DNA of 40,142 bases from an uncultured Sphingomonadaceae bacterium (GCA_947489315.1 CANLCX010000007.1:1-40142); one strand, 5' to 3'; positions 22,842 to 31,510 are shown, counted from the first letter of the stretch. Numbers and translations are program-made. The notes: generated by a model not told the origin, from the letters alone.

Positions 22842-24008
22842 CTAACCGGGTTTCTTAAACGGCCCCATCTCGGCCAGAAATTCTATATCGGCGGCTACCG
22901 CTCGCCGCTCGCGGTCCAGATAGTCGGCTATGGCTGACCGGAACCCTGGATCGACAATATAATGGGCAGACCATGTTGGCACAGGCTGATAGCCACGCGC
23001 CAGTTTGTGGCTGCCCTGCGCGCCCGCTTCAACATATTTCAGGCCGCGCGCAATGGCCGCATCAATTGCCTGATAATAGCAAATCTCGAAATGCAGAAAC
23101 GGCACGTCGTGGGTACAACCCCAATAACGGCCGTATAAAGCCTCCTCCCCGATGACGTTAAGCGCTCCGGCAATCGGTATGCCGTCTTGGAGTGCTAAAA
23201 TGAGCAATAGCTTCTCGCCCATTTTCTGATGCAAAAGATCAAATGCGGCTCGAGTCAGATAAGGTGTCCCCCATTTGCGGGCGCCTGTATCTTGATAAAA
23301 TTCCCAAAAATAATCCCAATATTCTTCGGTAATGTCATCACCGGAAACATGGATTATTTCCGTGGCTTCCTGGGCTTTGCGGCGTTCTTTTTTAATCGCT
23401 TTGCGCTTGCGGGACGACAAGGCGGCCAGAAATTCGTCAAAATCGGCATAATTATCATTTCGCCAATGAAATTGGCTGTCAGAGCGGATCATCCATCCGG
23501 CATCCCGAAAAAAATCGAGCTGGTTTTCGGTAACAAAAGTCGCGTGCACGGATGATATGCCATTATTAGCCGCTAGCTGTTCCGCAGCGCGCAATAGCGG
23601 AACCGCCATTGCTTGATCGTCCAATAATAGGCGTGGGCCCGGTACGGGTGAGAAAGGGGAAGCAATCTGGATTTTGGGATAATATTGCCCGCCCGCATTT
23701 TCAAAGGCATGGGCCCATTGCTGGTCGAAAATATATTCGCCCTGGCTGTGCGATTTCAGGTAGCTGGGCAGGCAGGCAGCAATTTTACCGGCTTCATCTT
23801 CAATGATGATCGGTAACGACTTCCACCCAGTCCCCGGCCCCACGCTGCCCGATTCTTCCATCGCAGAGAGAAAAGCGTGCGATACGAAAGGATTGGCAGT
23901 TCCAGCGCAGGCATCCCACTCATCCGCGGGCAAGCTCGCAATATCGTCCGCTACCCGGGCGATAATGCCGACTGGATTGTTAGAAGGTGATGGGGGAGAT
24001 TCAGACAT
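22842..24008 (-). CDS. FemAB-like GNAT family protein (PF04339 type)
   Basis: A 388-residue protein of the FemAB-like/DUF482 family found in proteobacteria, previously called peptidoglycan biosynthesis-like. Typical segments are NPFVSHAFLSAMEESGSVG near the N-terminus, FSPVPGPRLLL (about residues 117-127), FHWRNDNYADFDEFLAALSSRKRKAIKKERRKA (about 181-213), and LHFEICYYQAIDAAIARGLKYVEAGAQGSHKLARGY near 318-353. The fold is a double GNAT domain; the acyl or aminoacyl acceptor is not known. It is the last gene of a five-gene operon, 14 bp after the GDPD gene. Confidence 0.85.
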   Translation of the reverse strand: MSESPPSPSNNPVGIIARVADDIASLPADEWDACAGTANPFVSHAFLSAMEESGSVGPGTGWKSLPIIIEDEAGKIAACLPSYLKSHSQGEYIFDQQWAHAFENAGGQYYPKIQIASPFSPVPGPRLLLDDQAMAVPLLRAAEQLAANNGISSVHATFVTENQLDFFRDAGWMIRSDSQFHWRNDNYADFDEFLAALSSRKRKAIKKERRKAQEATEIIHVSGDDITEEYWDYFWEFYQDTGARKWGTPYLTRAAFDLLHQKMGEKLLLILALQDGIPIAGALNVIGEEALYGRYWGCTHDVPFLHFEICYYQAIDAAIARGLKYVEAGAQGSHKLARGYQPVPTWSAHYIVDPGFRSAIADYLDRERRAVAADIEFLAEMGPFKKPG

Positions 24009-24022
24009 GTGCTTGGATGCTA

Positions 24023-24784
24023 TCAGGTCTGTGGCATCTCATAAACCGGTTCATCGGCATGAGTTGCTGCAATTTTTTCCTGACTTGCCGTGCGGACGGT
24101 CCAAGTGACGACTGGCAATCCTCTCGCGCGGTTCGATGCGGCGAAACTCGAAGGAAAATCGCGGACATCATAAGCTAGAAAATCAGGCTTTGCCGTCCAC
24201 AAGCTTTGATGCCTTGTGATCCGCCCCTTGAGGTTTTTACCGCCCTCTTCGGTCACGACCAATCCGCGCACAATATGAGATGCATTTTTGCGAAACCAAG
24301 CGGATACAAGAGGGTTGAAGGACATGACAGCCGCTTTGCCGGTATAGCCTTCCAATGCCCGGCGTACGGAGAGGCACAGGGGCCCCACCCGCATATCGTT
24401 GGATTTAATCTCAATTAATATAGGCACCTGCCCAGCTATTTGCGTCAATATTGCGCGCAGCCGGGGGATTTTCCCATGACCGTCGTTCAGATCTATCTGG
24501 TCAATGTCGCTAGCGGGCAAATTGGCGAGCTTGCCCTTTTGTGCCGTCAGCCGATCTAGGTCAAAATCATGAAAAACAAAAGCGGTGCCGTCGTCCGCGG
24601 CCTGCACATCACATTCGATGCCATGACCCAATTTTATCGCCGCATCAAAGGCGGCAGGGCTATTTTCTAATACACCATTTCCGTGCAATCCGCGATGCGC
24701 ATAGGGTTGACCTTTCAGGAACGCGACCCGCGCCGGTTCGGGTGCCGGTGCTAGCAGCGCATCAAGCGGACTTGATAGCGACAA
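24023..24784 (-). CDS. Glycerophosphodiester phosphodiesterase
   Basis: A protein of 253 residues of the GDPD family (TIM barrel). Active-site signatures: YAHRGLHGNGVLENSPAAF (His30-Arg31), GIECDVQ (Glu57, Asp59), VFHDFDLDRLT (His72), and a later VPILIEIKSN (Glu for metal). It should hydrolyse glycerophosphodiesters to glycerol 3-phosphate and an alcohol; the absence of a signal peptide implies a cytosolic role. The best start is a TTG at 24784 inside the end of the ridA-like gene (23-base overlap), since no ATG is in frame before the HRG motif, so expression is probably coupled to that gene. Confidence 0.9.
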   Translation of the reverse strand: MSLSSPLDALLAPAPEPARVAFLKGQPYAHRGLHGNGVLENSPAAFDAAIKLGHGIECDVQAADDGTAFVFHDFDLDRLTAQKGKLANLPASDIDQIDLNDGHGKIPRLRAILTQIAGQVPILIEIKSNDMRVGPLCLSVRRALEGYTGKAAVMSFNPLVSAWFRKNASHIVRGLVVTEEGGKNLKGRITRHQSLWTAKPDFLAYDVRDFPSSFAASNRARGLPVVTWTVRTASQEKIAATHADEPVYEMPQT

Positions 24785-25229
24785 TAGCGTCCACCTCTAC
24801 CGCGACGCCGAGCGGAAGCGAAGCGACGCCAACCGCGGCACGGGCATGTTGTCCCGCGGCTCCGAAAATAACTTCCATCATATCGGAGCAGCCATTGGCG
24901 ACTTTTGGATGGTCAGTATAATCCGCTGTACTGTTTACGAAAACGCCGAGCTTAACGATGCGGTCAACGCGGTCGAGCGAACCCAAGGCGAGCTTTATCT
25001 GTGCTGCAATCATCAGGGCACAGGCTTTGGCGGCTTGTTGGCCTTCTTCCAGCGTCATGCCATCGCCAAGTCTGCCAGTAATCAGCTTCCCATCAGCCAT
25101 GGAGACTTGTCCACTGATATGCAGCAGGCCGTTTATTTCGACGGCGGGAACATAGGATGCGACCGGGGCCGCCGCTTTGGGAAGCTCTATGCCTTTGTCG
25201 TTCAGTGCTTTTTCAATATTATTTGTCAT
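24762..25229 (-). CDS. RidA family protein
   Basis: A 155-residue member of the YjgF/RidA family, in the longer subgroup with an N-terminal helix (EKALNDKGIELPKAAAPVASYVPAVEINGLLHISGQVS). QAAKACALMIAAQIKLALGSLDRVDRIVKLGVFVNS and the C-terminal GVASLPLGVAVEVDAIVA are family hallmarks. True RidA deaminates reactive enamines using an Arg in the R-x-A segment; here HARAAVGVASLP holds the arginine. It lies 13 bp after the HAD gene and overlaps the GDPD start, in a minus-strand operon. Confidence 0.9.
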   Translation of the reverse strand: MTNNIEKALNDKGIELPKAAAPVASYVPAVEINGLLHISGQVSMADGKLITGRLGDGMTLEEGQQAAKACALMIAAQIKLALGSLDRVDRIVKLGVFVNSTADYTDHPKVANGCSDMMEVIFGAAGQHARAAVGVASLPLGVAVEVDAIVAIKSA

Positions 25230-25242
25230 AGCATTGAATCAA

Positions 25243-25917
25243 TCATGTCTTGGCAAACTGGTCAAGTTCTTCTGGTGGTAAATCGATGGCCGGAGCGGGT
25301 TTTCCCGTCTCAAATTTGTCAGTGATCCAGCCCAGCGCATCGGACCACAGGTCAATCCGGTCGTGCGCCGCGGGGTTGGTCTTGATATGTTTGGTAAGGA
25401 TTGGCTCGCCGACCATATGCAGGCGCCAGACGTCAGGTGCATGTTTGGCGACACTGCCATGCTGATAACCTAGATCGTCAACAAAAACAGTGACGCTAGG
25501 ATTGTGATCAGCGACGATTTTCGCCAGCGGTTCGCCTTTTCCGCCCTGATTACAATAGACGGGAAAATCAATGCCGACGGCACGCAATTGCTCCGCACGC
25601 GCTTCGCGGCGGTCGTCGAGCAGGTTGGTGAGGATCACGACATTAGCGGTTTCCGCGAGCTTGTTGATTGCTTCTACCGCGCCATCAATAGCGCCTTGTC
25701 GGTGCATTTCGCCGTTAAAAAATTCCTTGAGCATCGGCCAGACATCTTCGCGGGGTACCAATGTGCCGTCATGCTTGTGGCGCAGCGCGTCAACAAAATC
25801 CCCTGATTCCAGATCAAAATGGATATGCTTGTCAACGTCGAGCCATTCACGGAACGGTACAACCATATGCAGCAATACTTCGTCGCAGTCGCTTATCAGA
25901 AGCGGCTTTTGGCTCAT
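25243..25917 (-). CDS. HAD-superfamily hydrolase
   Basis: A protein of 224 residues. LLISDCDEVLLHMV carries the nucleophile motif D-x-D (Asp10, Asp12), NVVILTNLLDDRREAR the motif II Thr, and SVTVFVDDLGYQHGS the motif IV acidic pair. It is probably a phosphatase; the substrate is unknown. I start at the ATG at 25917, which overlaps the TGA of the DUF3572 gene (ATGA) and has GGAG eight bases upstream, rather than the longer in-frame extension to 25995. It is the second gene of the operon. Confidence 0.85.
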   Translation of the reverse strand: MSQKPLLISDCDEVLLHMVVPFREWLDVDKHIHFDLESGDFVDALRHKHDGTLVPREDVWPMLKEFFNGEMHRQGAIDGAVEAINKLAETANVVILTNLLDDRREARAEQLRAVGIDFPVYCNQGGKGEPLAKIVADHNPSVTVFVDDLGYQHGSVAKHAPDVWRLHMVGEPILTKHIKTNPAAHDRIDLWSDALGWITDKFETGKPAPAIDLPPEELDQFAKT

Positions 25918-26201
25918 GTAAAATCTCCGGGATTGTTCAGATATTGGGCGGCCGCGGCCAGCTTTTCGGGAGAAACGCCGATTGATTCTGCGCAAGCAAC
26001 CAGATCGGGCTCATGATTGGCAAGGAAACCCAAGAGTGAGGAGAGCATCGCCGGATCTTCCAAACCCGACCGTAATTCTCTGGGGTCCAGCCCGGTCAAG
26101 GCCAACAGTCGTTGGGCGCGATCTTCGTCTTGCAAAACCCAGCCGAGAGCCTGCAGCGCCAAAATTTCCGTTTCTGCCGAGATATTGCTGTTTGTTTCCA
26201 T
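25914..26201 (-). CDS. DUF3572 family protein
   Basis: A 95-residue helical protein. AETEILALQALGWVLQDEDRAQRLLALTGLDPRELRSGLEDPAMLSSLLGFLANHEPDLVACAESIGVSPEKL matches the alphaproteobacterial DUF3572 family, whose function is unknown. It is the first gene of the operon and divergent from divK with a 53-bp gap, an arrangement that recurs in alphaproteobacteria in my recollection. No transmembrane helix or signal. Confidence 0.85.
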   Translation of the reverse strand: METNSNISAETEILALQALGWVLQDEDRAQRLLALTGLDPRELRSGLEDPAMLSSLLGFLANHEPDLVACAESIGVSPEKLAAAAQYLNNPGDFT

Positions 26202-26254
26202 TTGGGCTTTCGCCTAAAGGGTTAACTGGGCGTTTGGAAGGGGCAACTTATATA

Positions 26255-26623
26255 GTGGCAAAAAGAGTTTTAGTGGTTGAGGATAACGAACTGAACCTGA
26301 AACTGTTCTGCGATTTGCTGCGCGCGCATGGCTTTGTTGTCGAACCGGTAAAAGATGGCCGCGAAGTGCTAGAAAAGGCGCGCAGTTTCGTGCCCAATCT
26401 CGTGATCATGGATATTCAGTTACCCCACATCAGCGGGTTAGAGCTGATCGAACAGATCAAAAAAGATGTTCAGCTTAAAATCATTCCGATCATGGCGGTT
26501 ACGGCCTATGCCGGTAAGGGCGATGAAGATCGGATTTTGAGCGCGGGTGCGGAGGCTTATGTTTCTAAGCCCATATCGGTGGCGAAATTTATCGAATCGG
26601 TACAAAGCGTTTTGCAACGCTAA
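26255..26623 (+). CDS. divK: DivK-type single-domain response regulator
   Basis: A protein of 122 residues consisting only of a receiver domain. Conserved residues: Glu9-Asp10 (VVEDNELN), phospho-acceptor Asp53 (VIMDIQLPHISGLE), Thr83 (VTAYAGKGDEDRI) and Lys105 (KPISVAKF). The wording closely follows DivK, which in Caulobacter relays signals among DivJ, PleC and DivL to control CtrA and cell polarity. I start at the GTG at 26255, because it gives the family length and has GGAAGGGG upstream; reading further upstream yields an unrelated tail overlapping DUF3572. It is convergent with rpmG. Confidence 0.92.
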   Translation: MAKRVLVVEDNELNLKLFCDLLRAHGFVVEPVKDGREVLEKARSFVPNLVIMDIQLPHISGLELIEQIKKDVQLKIIPIMAVTAYAGKGDEDRILSAGAEAYVSKPISVAKFIESVQSVLQR

Positions 26624-26661
26624 TACCGTCTCAGATTTTCAAATTTTCGGCAAAAAGCGGT

Positions 26662-26829
26662 TTACTTGATTTTCGCTTCTTTGAACTCAACATGCTTGCG
26701 CACGACTGGATCATATTTACGCTGCACCATTTTTTCGGTGAGATTACGCGGGTTTTTACGGGTTACGTAGAAAAAGCCGGTATCCGCGGTGCTGACGAGT
26801 TTGATTTTTACATTGGCTGGTTTCGCCAT
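26662..26829 (-). CDS. rpmG: 50S ribosomal protein L33
   Basis: A 55-residue protein beginning [19 protein letters not shown] and ending [10 protein letters not shown], the normal alphaproteobacterial L33. It lacks the paired cysteines of the zinc-binding form (C+), so it is a C-minus type that needs no zinc. AAGGAA precedes the ATG at 26829, which makes the 23-residue upstream extension unlikely. It is convergent with divK. Confidence 0.97.
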   Translation of the reverse strand: MAKPANVKIKLVSTADTGFFYVTRKNPRNLTEKMVQRKYDPVVRKHVEFKEAKIK

Positions 26830-27034
26830 GGCGCATTCCTTAAAAAGCAATTTTCTGAAAAAGCGAACTGCCAAAAAAACCGGCGCGATCCGCTGCAATT
26901 GAGCGCGCTAATGCTGAAAGCAGCGGCGATTGTCAAGAAAAAGCGGCCATATGCCTTGGCCGAAACTGTCGGGCCATCATTTACTGCCCTTTAACCATAT
27001 CTTTGCATGGTAGTTCGGTAAATGAGGCAATCCT

Positions 27035-27370
27035 ATGGACCATGATCAAAATCTACTCGTTCAGGCCGAAATGCTGGCCTTGCTGGAGGGCATGCCGTCT
27101 TCCTTGGTGGAAAAACATCCCGTGCAATTCCTGATGCATCTTGATCAGGTGCGACAAAAGGCGGCACAGCACCATCTAACGGCTCTGCATGATCTAAGCT
27201 GCGCTTGTGAGTCGGCGCTGCAACAAGCGCTACAAAGCGGCGCGGGTGTGGTTGTAGCCAACTCTTATCTTGCCGCCATGCAGGAGGCCTTGAAGTGCGG
27301 GCCGATAAGCGGCGCTATGTCTGAGGCTCTGATGGCCAATGTGTCACTGCGGCTGGGTGGACAGCCTTAG
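27035..27370 (+). CDS. Small helical protein of unknown function
   Basis: A 111-residue, Ala/Leu/Gln-rich helical protein (LLVQAEMLALLEGMP, KAAQHHLTALHDLSCACESALQQALQ, YLAAMQEAL). No family recognised; a coiled-coil or bundle is likely. It stands 11 bp before the GDT1-like gene on the same strand and probably shares its transcript. A 205-bp gap with no visible gene separates it from the rpmG start. Confidence 0.6.
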   Translation: MDHDQNLLVQAEMLALLEGMPSSLVEKHPVQFLMHLDQVRQKAAQHHLTALHDLSCACESALQQALQSGAGVVVANSYLAAMQEALKCGPISGAMSEALMANVSLRLGGQP

Positions 27371-27381
27371 CGGCCGACCTT

Positions 27382-27948
27382 GTGGATGCATTCTTCACCT
27401 CACTATTTGCGCTGCTCTTAGCGGAAATTGGCGATCGGCCGCAGATATTATGCGCTGCCCTTGCCATTCGCTATGGCCGTATTGCGCCGGTAATCTGGGG
27501 TTTGGGACTGGCAACTTTGCTAAATTGCCTGTTATCCGCACTGGGCGGGTCGGTGGTACACGGGTGGATTAGCGAGGATCCGTTACGGCTCTTTTATGCG
27601 CTTTCGTTGCTTTTTGCAGGGATTGGTATGGTAGCCTGGCGGCGACCGGTGGATTTGCTTGAAAAATGGACATTGGGCCCATTTTGGACTGCGTTTCTGG
27701 GTCTTTTCATCCTACAATTTGGAGATAAGGGGCAGTTTATCTTGGCGGCAACAGCAGCGCGGACGGATGCCTGGGCATTTGCCGCTGCTGGCGGATGGAT
27801 CGGTGTAATGCTGGCCTGCGTTCCTGCCTTAATATTACAAGAAAAGTTGGCGCAGATATTACCGATCAAGCCGATCCGCTACTCTGGCGGTGTCATATTT
27901 CTGGTCGTTGGAGCAGCGCTCGCGCTGAGCGCTTGGGGAATTGTCTAA
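27382..27948 (+). CDS. GDT1/TMEM165 (UPF0016) family cation transporter
   Basis: A protein of 188 residues with six membrane helices. It carries the two family motifs E-x-G-D-[KR]: AEIGDRPQ near residues 14-21 and a second, QFGDKGQF near 112-119, in which the usual Glu is Gln or Phe, a variant worth noting. Members move Mn2+ or Ca2+ out of the cytosol. It starts with GTG at 27382, before DAFFTSLF; no better ATG is near. It follows the small helical gene closely. Confidence 0.85.
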   Translation: MDAFFTSLFALLLAEIGDRPQILCAALAIRYGRIAPVIWGLGLATLLNCLLSALGGSVVHGWISEDPLRLFYALSLLFAGIGMVAWRRPVDLLEKWTLGPFWTAFLGLFILQFGDKGQFILAATAARTDAWAFAAAGGWIGVMLACVPALILQEKLAQILPIKPIRYSGGVIFLVVGAALALSAWGIV

Positions 27949-28079
27949 AATCATATAATCGATTACTAGATATATTTTATATCGATAAAACCGATTAGTC
28001 AGAGCCATGTTTTGCGTTGGCTTTGTCCAAGCCCGCTTCTTATATCTTTCTCATGACGCACAAAGCGATGGAGATTGAT

Positions 28080-28544
28080 ATGACAACTGGTGATAATGCG
28101 AGAAAAGCCCTGGCAGATTCGTTAAATGCTGTTTTGGCTGATAGTTTCGCCCTTTATTTCAAAACTAAGAACTTCCATTGGCATGTTTCCGGCCCACATT
28201 TCCGGGACTATCATTTGATGTTCGATGAACAGGCTACGCAGATTTTGATGACGACCGATGTGATTGCCGAGCGTGTTCGCAAAAATGGCCAACGCACCCT
28301 GACATCAATCGGTGATATATCCAAACGCCAGAATATCAACGACAACAATGCCGATAAAGTATCTGCCGATGATATGCTCAACGAGCTACGTCAGGATAAT
28401 CTGGCGCTGGTAGCAAATTTGCGGGCGGCTAAAGAGCTAGCTGGCGAGGCGGGAGATAATGCGACAGATGGCATTATCGACGATTGGACCGATCAGGCTG
28501 AACAACGGGCCTGGTTTCTGCTCGAAAGCGCGCAGAACGCCTGA
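28080..28544 (+). CDS. dps: Dps family DNA-binding/ferritin-like protein
   Basis: A 154-residue Dps protein: FALYFKTKNFHWHVSGPHFRDYHLMFDEQATQI (about residues 24-56) contains the ferroxidase His and the Asp/Glu residues (H-W-x-V, DYHLMFDEQ), and DWTDQAEQRAWFLLESA is the typical C-terminal helix. It forms 12-mers that store iron and protect DNA during oxidative stress or starvation. I start at the ATG at 28080, with GGAG six bases upstream; an upstream in-frame TTG at 28017 adds an atypical N-tail. A stem-loop follows the gene. Confidence 0.92.
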   Translation: MTTGDNARKALADSLNAVLADSFALYFKTKNFHWHVSGPHFRDYHLMFDEQATQILMTTDVIAERVRKNGQRTLTSIGDISKRQNINDNNADKVSADDMLNELRQDNLALVANLRAAKELAGEAGDNATDGIIDDWTDQAEQRAWFLLESAQNA

Positions 28545-28564
28545 CTTGCAAGCGCGCAGTTAAA

Positions 28565-28597
28565 AAAGGGTCGGTGGATATCAGGTCTACCGGCCCT
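28565..28597 (+). terminator. Stem-loop after dps
   Basis: AAGGGTCGGTGGA pairs with TCTACCGGCCCTT (13 bp, with two G-U pairs) around a seven-base loop, 20 bp after the dps stop. The following sequence (CTAATATTT) is only weakly T-rich. Confidence 0.6.
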
Positions 28598-28621
28598 TCT
28601 AATATTTGCAGGGTCAATGGA

Positions 28622-28649
28622 CAAAAAAATAGCGGACCTTAGCCCGCTA
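28622..28649 (-). terminator. Rho-independent terminator of the cold-shock gene
   Basis: On the minus strand TAGCGG and CCGCTA form a stem around an eight-base loop and are followed by a run of seven T residues (A-run at 28623-28629 on the plus strand). It lies 23 bp after the stop of the cold-shock gene at 28673. Confidence 0.8.
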
Positions 28650-28672
28650 AATTTTATCATGTCAGCTATTGG

Positions 28673-29353
28673 TTATTTGGAAACCAGATTAACTGCTGCG
28701 GTTTTGCCGCGGCGATCAACTTCCAGTTCAAATTCCAGTTTGTCGCCTTCTTCCAGACCAGTCATGCCCGCGCGCTCAACGGCGGAGATATGGACAAACG
28801 CATCCGGCTCGCCGTCATCACGTTGGATAAAGCCAAAGCCTTTCATGCTGTTGAAGAATTTGACGGTGCCGGTTGCCTTCTCGCCGGTTAGCTCCCGTTG
28901 TGGAGGCGCGCCGCGTTCTTCGCGAGCAGCAGGCGCGGCCACTTCGATCAAATCGCCTTCAATCTGAATATCAGATGCCGACACTTTGCCGCCGCGATCA
29001 ACCAAAGAAAATCGCAAGCCTTGACCTTCTGCTAGACCTTTAAGGCCGGCACGCTCGACTTGGCTAATGTGCACAAACACATCTTCGCCGCCAGCATCTT
29101 GAACAATGAAGCCAAAGCCTTTGTCGGCGTTGAAGAATTTTACCTTGCCGGTACTTTCGCCAACGACCTGATCCGGCATTCCGCCGCCTTGGCTGCCGCC
29201 TCCAGCGCGCGATCCGCCGCCGCTATAGCCTGTATCTGGTCGTGTGTATCTTTCTACTGGTGGAGCATCACCTTGATATCCATCAAAATTCTCATCACCA
29301 AAGCTGTCACGCTTGTCCCGGCCTCTGCCACGCCGGTTTCTATCAAAACCCAT
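28673..29353 (-). CDS. Double cold-shock-domain protein with low-complexity N-terminus
   Basis: A protein of 226 residues. The N-terminal 65 residues are disordered, rich in Arg, Gly, Asp and Ser (RGRGRDKRDSFGDENF, GGGSRAGGGSQGGG). Two cold-shock domains follow (about 68-130 and 160-222): TGKVKFFNADKGFGFI...VFVHISQVE and TGTVKFFNSMKGFGFI...AFVHISAVE, each with RNP1 (KGFGFI) and RNP2 (VFVHIS-type). Paired CSD proteins are alphaproteobacterial; they bind RNA. I start at the ATG at 29353; a GTG six codons upstream is possible. It ends at a strong terminator. Confidence 0.9.
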   Translation of the reverse strand: MGFDRNRRGRGRDKRDSFGDENFDGYQGDAPPVERYTRPDTGYSGGGSRAGGGSQGGGMPDQVVGESTGKVKFFNADKGFGFIVQDAGGEDVFVHISQVERAGLKGLAEGQGLRFSLVDRGGKVSASDIQIEGDLIEVAAPAAREERGAPPQRELTGEKATGTVKFFNSMKGFGFIQRDDGEPDAFVHISAVERAGMTGLEEGDKLEFELEVDRRGKTAAVNLVSK

Positions 29354-29541
29354 TCTTGAATCGTCTTTCACTTCGTCCGATAAATCAAATCAAATGTCGT
29401 AGCGGACGATGGCACGATCATTTTCCTACGCGAATCCCGATATTGCGCAACATAACTATATAGAAAAACCAAGGCTTATGCGAATAAAAATCCACACAAG
29501 GTTAATTTCTGCTCAATCTAGTTCATGCGCGGACGCTATAT

Positions 29542-29904
29542 TTAGAAAAGCCAAGTCTTAGGATCGGCAATCGGCTCCTGTTTCTGGGCTTTTAAAAGAG
29601 CAAGAACGGAGCGCACCAGAACCCAGACGGCCAACGCGATAAGTATCGGTATGCCAATCAGGACGAACGATAGAATAATGCCGATTACGCTGCCTATGAG
29701 GCCGATCACAAAAGTCATAATATGAAACTGCAAATGGCTTTCTTCCCAAGTTCCAGCGACTTCGTCTTTCCATATAAAGGCAAGAATGACACCGACTATA
29801 CCAGTGATTCCAACAAAGAAGCTCGCTATGTAAAGCAACGAAATAATCGTAGCTTTGTTCATATCAAAGCCACTTGAAACTGGTTGTGGTGGTTGGTCTG
29901 TCAT
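29542..29904 (-). CDS. DUF4870 family small membrane protein
   Basis: A protein of 120 residues with three hydrophobic segments: MNKATIISLLYIASFFVGITGIVGVILAFIWK, HIMTFVIGLIGSVIGIILSFVLIGIPILIALAVWVLVRS, and a short polar start with PPQPVSSGFD. The E-SH-x-x-F/Q-F-H-x-x region (WEESHLQFHIM) is the DUF4870 hallmark; function unknown. Monocistronic, divergent from the RNase D region. Confidence 0.85.
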   Translation of the reverse strand: MTDQPPQPVSSGFDMNKATIISLLYIASFFVGITGIVGVILAFIWKDEVAGTWEESHLQFHIMTFVIGLIGSVIGIILSFVLIGIPILIALAVWVLVRSVLALLKAQKQEPIADPKTWLF

Positions 29905-29999
29905 CTTAATCTTCCCCTTTATCCCTGCGCATCAATCGTAATGTGAACGGTAATCTTATTCTTGCTGTTTGGCAGATGCTGCGGCAGATACTATACCCA

Positions 30000-30191
30000 A
30001 TGGAAGCTAATTTTGAAATATTTTCGAATCCAGTGCTATGGGCAGCCCTTTTTGGGCTAATCCTGAAGCTGGCCTTTGACTGGTTTGGTGTGCAATTGCC
30101 CAAGGGATTTATTTTTGCATGCGGTTCAGTTCAGAAAAAGGCCGCTGCCATAGTGATTCAACCAAGCCTCATCCAGAAAAGCGAGACGTAA
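30000..30191 (+). CDS. Possible small leader-like ORF before the RNase D gene
   Basis: A 63-residue frame from ATG at 30000 with one hydrophobic stretch (NPVLWAALFGLILKLAFDW). Its TAA stop overlaps the ATG of the RNase D gene as TAATG, which would allow translational coupling, but no ribosome binding site precedes it and the C-terminal half looks random. Doubtful as a real gene. Confidence 0.25.
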   Translation: MEANFEIFSNPVLWAALFGLILKLAFDWFGVQLPKGFIFACGSVQKKAAAIVIQPSLIQKSET

Positions 30192-30808
30192 TGGCCGTAT
30201 TTTTCCACGAAGAAGATTTGCCCGAGGGCGTATTAGGTGCCGGAGCGGTTGCCGTTGATACCGAAACCATGGGGTTGCAAACATTGCGCGACCGGCTTTG
30301 TCTATTGCAGATATCGGATGGCAACGGAGATGAGCATCTCGTCCGCTTTAATCCCGGTAGCGACTATTCTGCGCCCAATTTGAAGCAGATATTGGCCGAC
30401 CCGACCCGGACGAAATTATATCATTTTGCGCGTTTCGATCTCGCGGCAATAGAGCATTATATGGGCGTGATGGCCGAGCCGGTCTTCTGTACGAAAATAG
30501 CATCCCGACTAATCCGCACCTATACCGACCGCCATGGTCTGAAAGAGCTTGTCCGCGAACTACTGGGTCAGGATATCTCCAAGCAACAACAGTCGAGCGA
30601 TTGGGGCGGGCCCGTGCTTAGCGAACCACAGCGTGAGTATGCGGCATCGGATGTTCGTTTCCTCCACCGCCTAAAAGATGAACTCGAGATCAGGTTGGAA
30701 AGGGAAGGGCGCACGGCAATGGCGCAGGCCTGTTTTGACTTCTTACCCCATCGCGCGCGCCTTGATATCGCCGGTTGGCCGGAAACAGATATATTTGCTC
30801 ATGCTTAA
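30191..30808 (+). CDS. RNase D-type 3'-5' exonuclease
   Basis: A 205-residue protein, the short RNase D form without HRDC domains. The DEDD residues are visible: AVDTETMGLQ (Asp, Glu), LYHFARFDLAAIEHYM (Asp), and YAASDVRFLHRLKDEL (Tyr-x-x-x-Asp, DEDDy). It trims structured RNA 3' ends such as tRNA precursors. In alphaproteobacteria this gene typically precedes lptC, as here (57 bp gap). I start at the ATG at 30191, as the reading frame upstream gives a nonhomologous tail. Confidence 0.92.
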   Translation: MAVFFHEEDLPEGVLGAGAVAVDTETMGLQTLRDRLCLLQISDGNGDEHLVRFNPGSDYSAPNLKQILADPTRTKLYHFARFDLAAIEHYMGVMAEPVFCTKIASRLIRTYTDRHGLKELVRELLGQDISKQQQSSDWGGPVLSEPQREYAASDVRFLHRLKDELEIRLEREGRTAMAQACFDFLPHRARLDIAGWPETDIFAHA

Positions 30809-30865
30809 AATTCTATAGAATTCAGTCTCCGTACATTCTAACCGGTGCCCTAAATATAGGTAGAG

Positions 30866-31510
30866 ATGACCGTCACAACCGAACATATCAAAACCAAACG
30901 TCAACAGTTTGCGTCACCCGGCGGCAGCCATGATCGCAATATCCGATTGTTGCGGGTATTATTGCCATTGGGTGTGGGCGCTTTAGGGGCATTATTGGCG
31001 TTGGCGCCTTTTACCATGAGCGGAGAACTAAGCTTTGTTCTTGATAAGAACAGCGTCGATGTTGCTAAGGAACGCATGCGGGTGACCGAAGCCCTCTACC
31101 GCGGTGAAGATAGTCAGGGCCGCCCATTTTCGATCAAGGCAGGTTCGGCAGTCCAGAAAAGTTCGCGTGAAGCTGTGGTCCAGTTGAAAGACCTCTCAGC
31201 GCGTATATTGTTGAGTGACGGACCAGCGCAGATCCGTGCTGGTGAAGGCCGCTATGATATGGACCGCGAGGATGTCAAAGTACCCGGCGCAGTGCAGCTG
31301 GAAAGCGCTGGCGGCTATCGGCTGACGACGAATAATGTGACGGTGGATTTGAAGGATCGCACATTGAAAAGTGACGCACCGGTCAAAGGACGTACGAATA
31401 TCGGGACGTTTCGGGCAGATAGCCTGAAAGCGGATATGTCGGAACGTACGGTGACTCTGGATGGCAACGCGAAGTTGCGTATCGTGCAAAACGGATTAAG
31501 AGGTCGATAG
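30866..31510 (+). CDS. lptC: LPS export protein LptC
   Basis: A protein of 214 residues with one N-terminal membrane anchor (LRVLLPLGVGALGALLALAPF, about residues 28-48) and a periplasmic beta-jellyroll (MRVTEALYRGEDSQGRPFSIKAGSA... LKADMSERTVTLDGNAKLRIV). LptC hands lipopolysaccharide from LptB2FG to LptA at the inner membrane. The order RNase D, lptC, lptA, lptB, rpoN supports the assignment. Its TAG stop directly abuts the lptA start. Confidence 0.92.
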   Translation: MTVTTEHIKTKRQQFASPGGSHDRNIRLLRVLLPLGVGALGALLALAPFTMSGELSFVLDKNSVDVAKERMRVTEALYRGEDSQGRPFSIKAGSAVQKSSREAVVQLKDLSARILLSDGPAQIRAGEGRYDMDREDVKVPGAVQLESAGGYRLTTNNVTVDLKDRTLKSDAPVKGRTNIGTFRADSLKADMSERTVTLDGNAKLRIVQNGLRGR

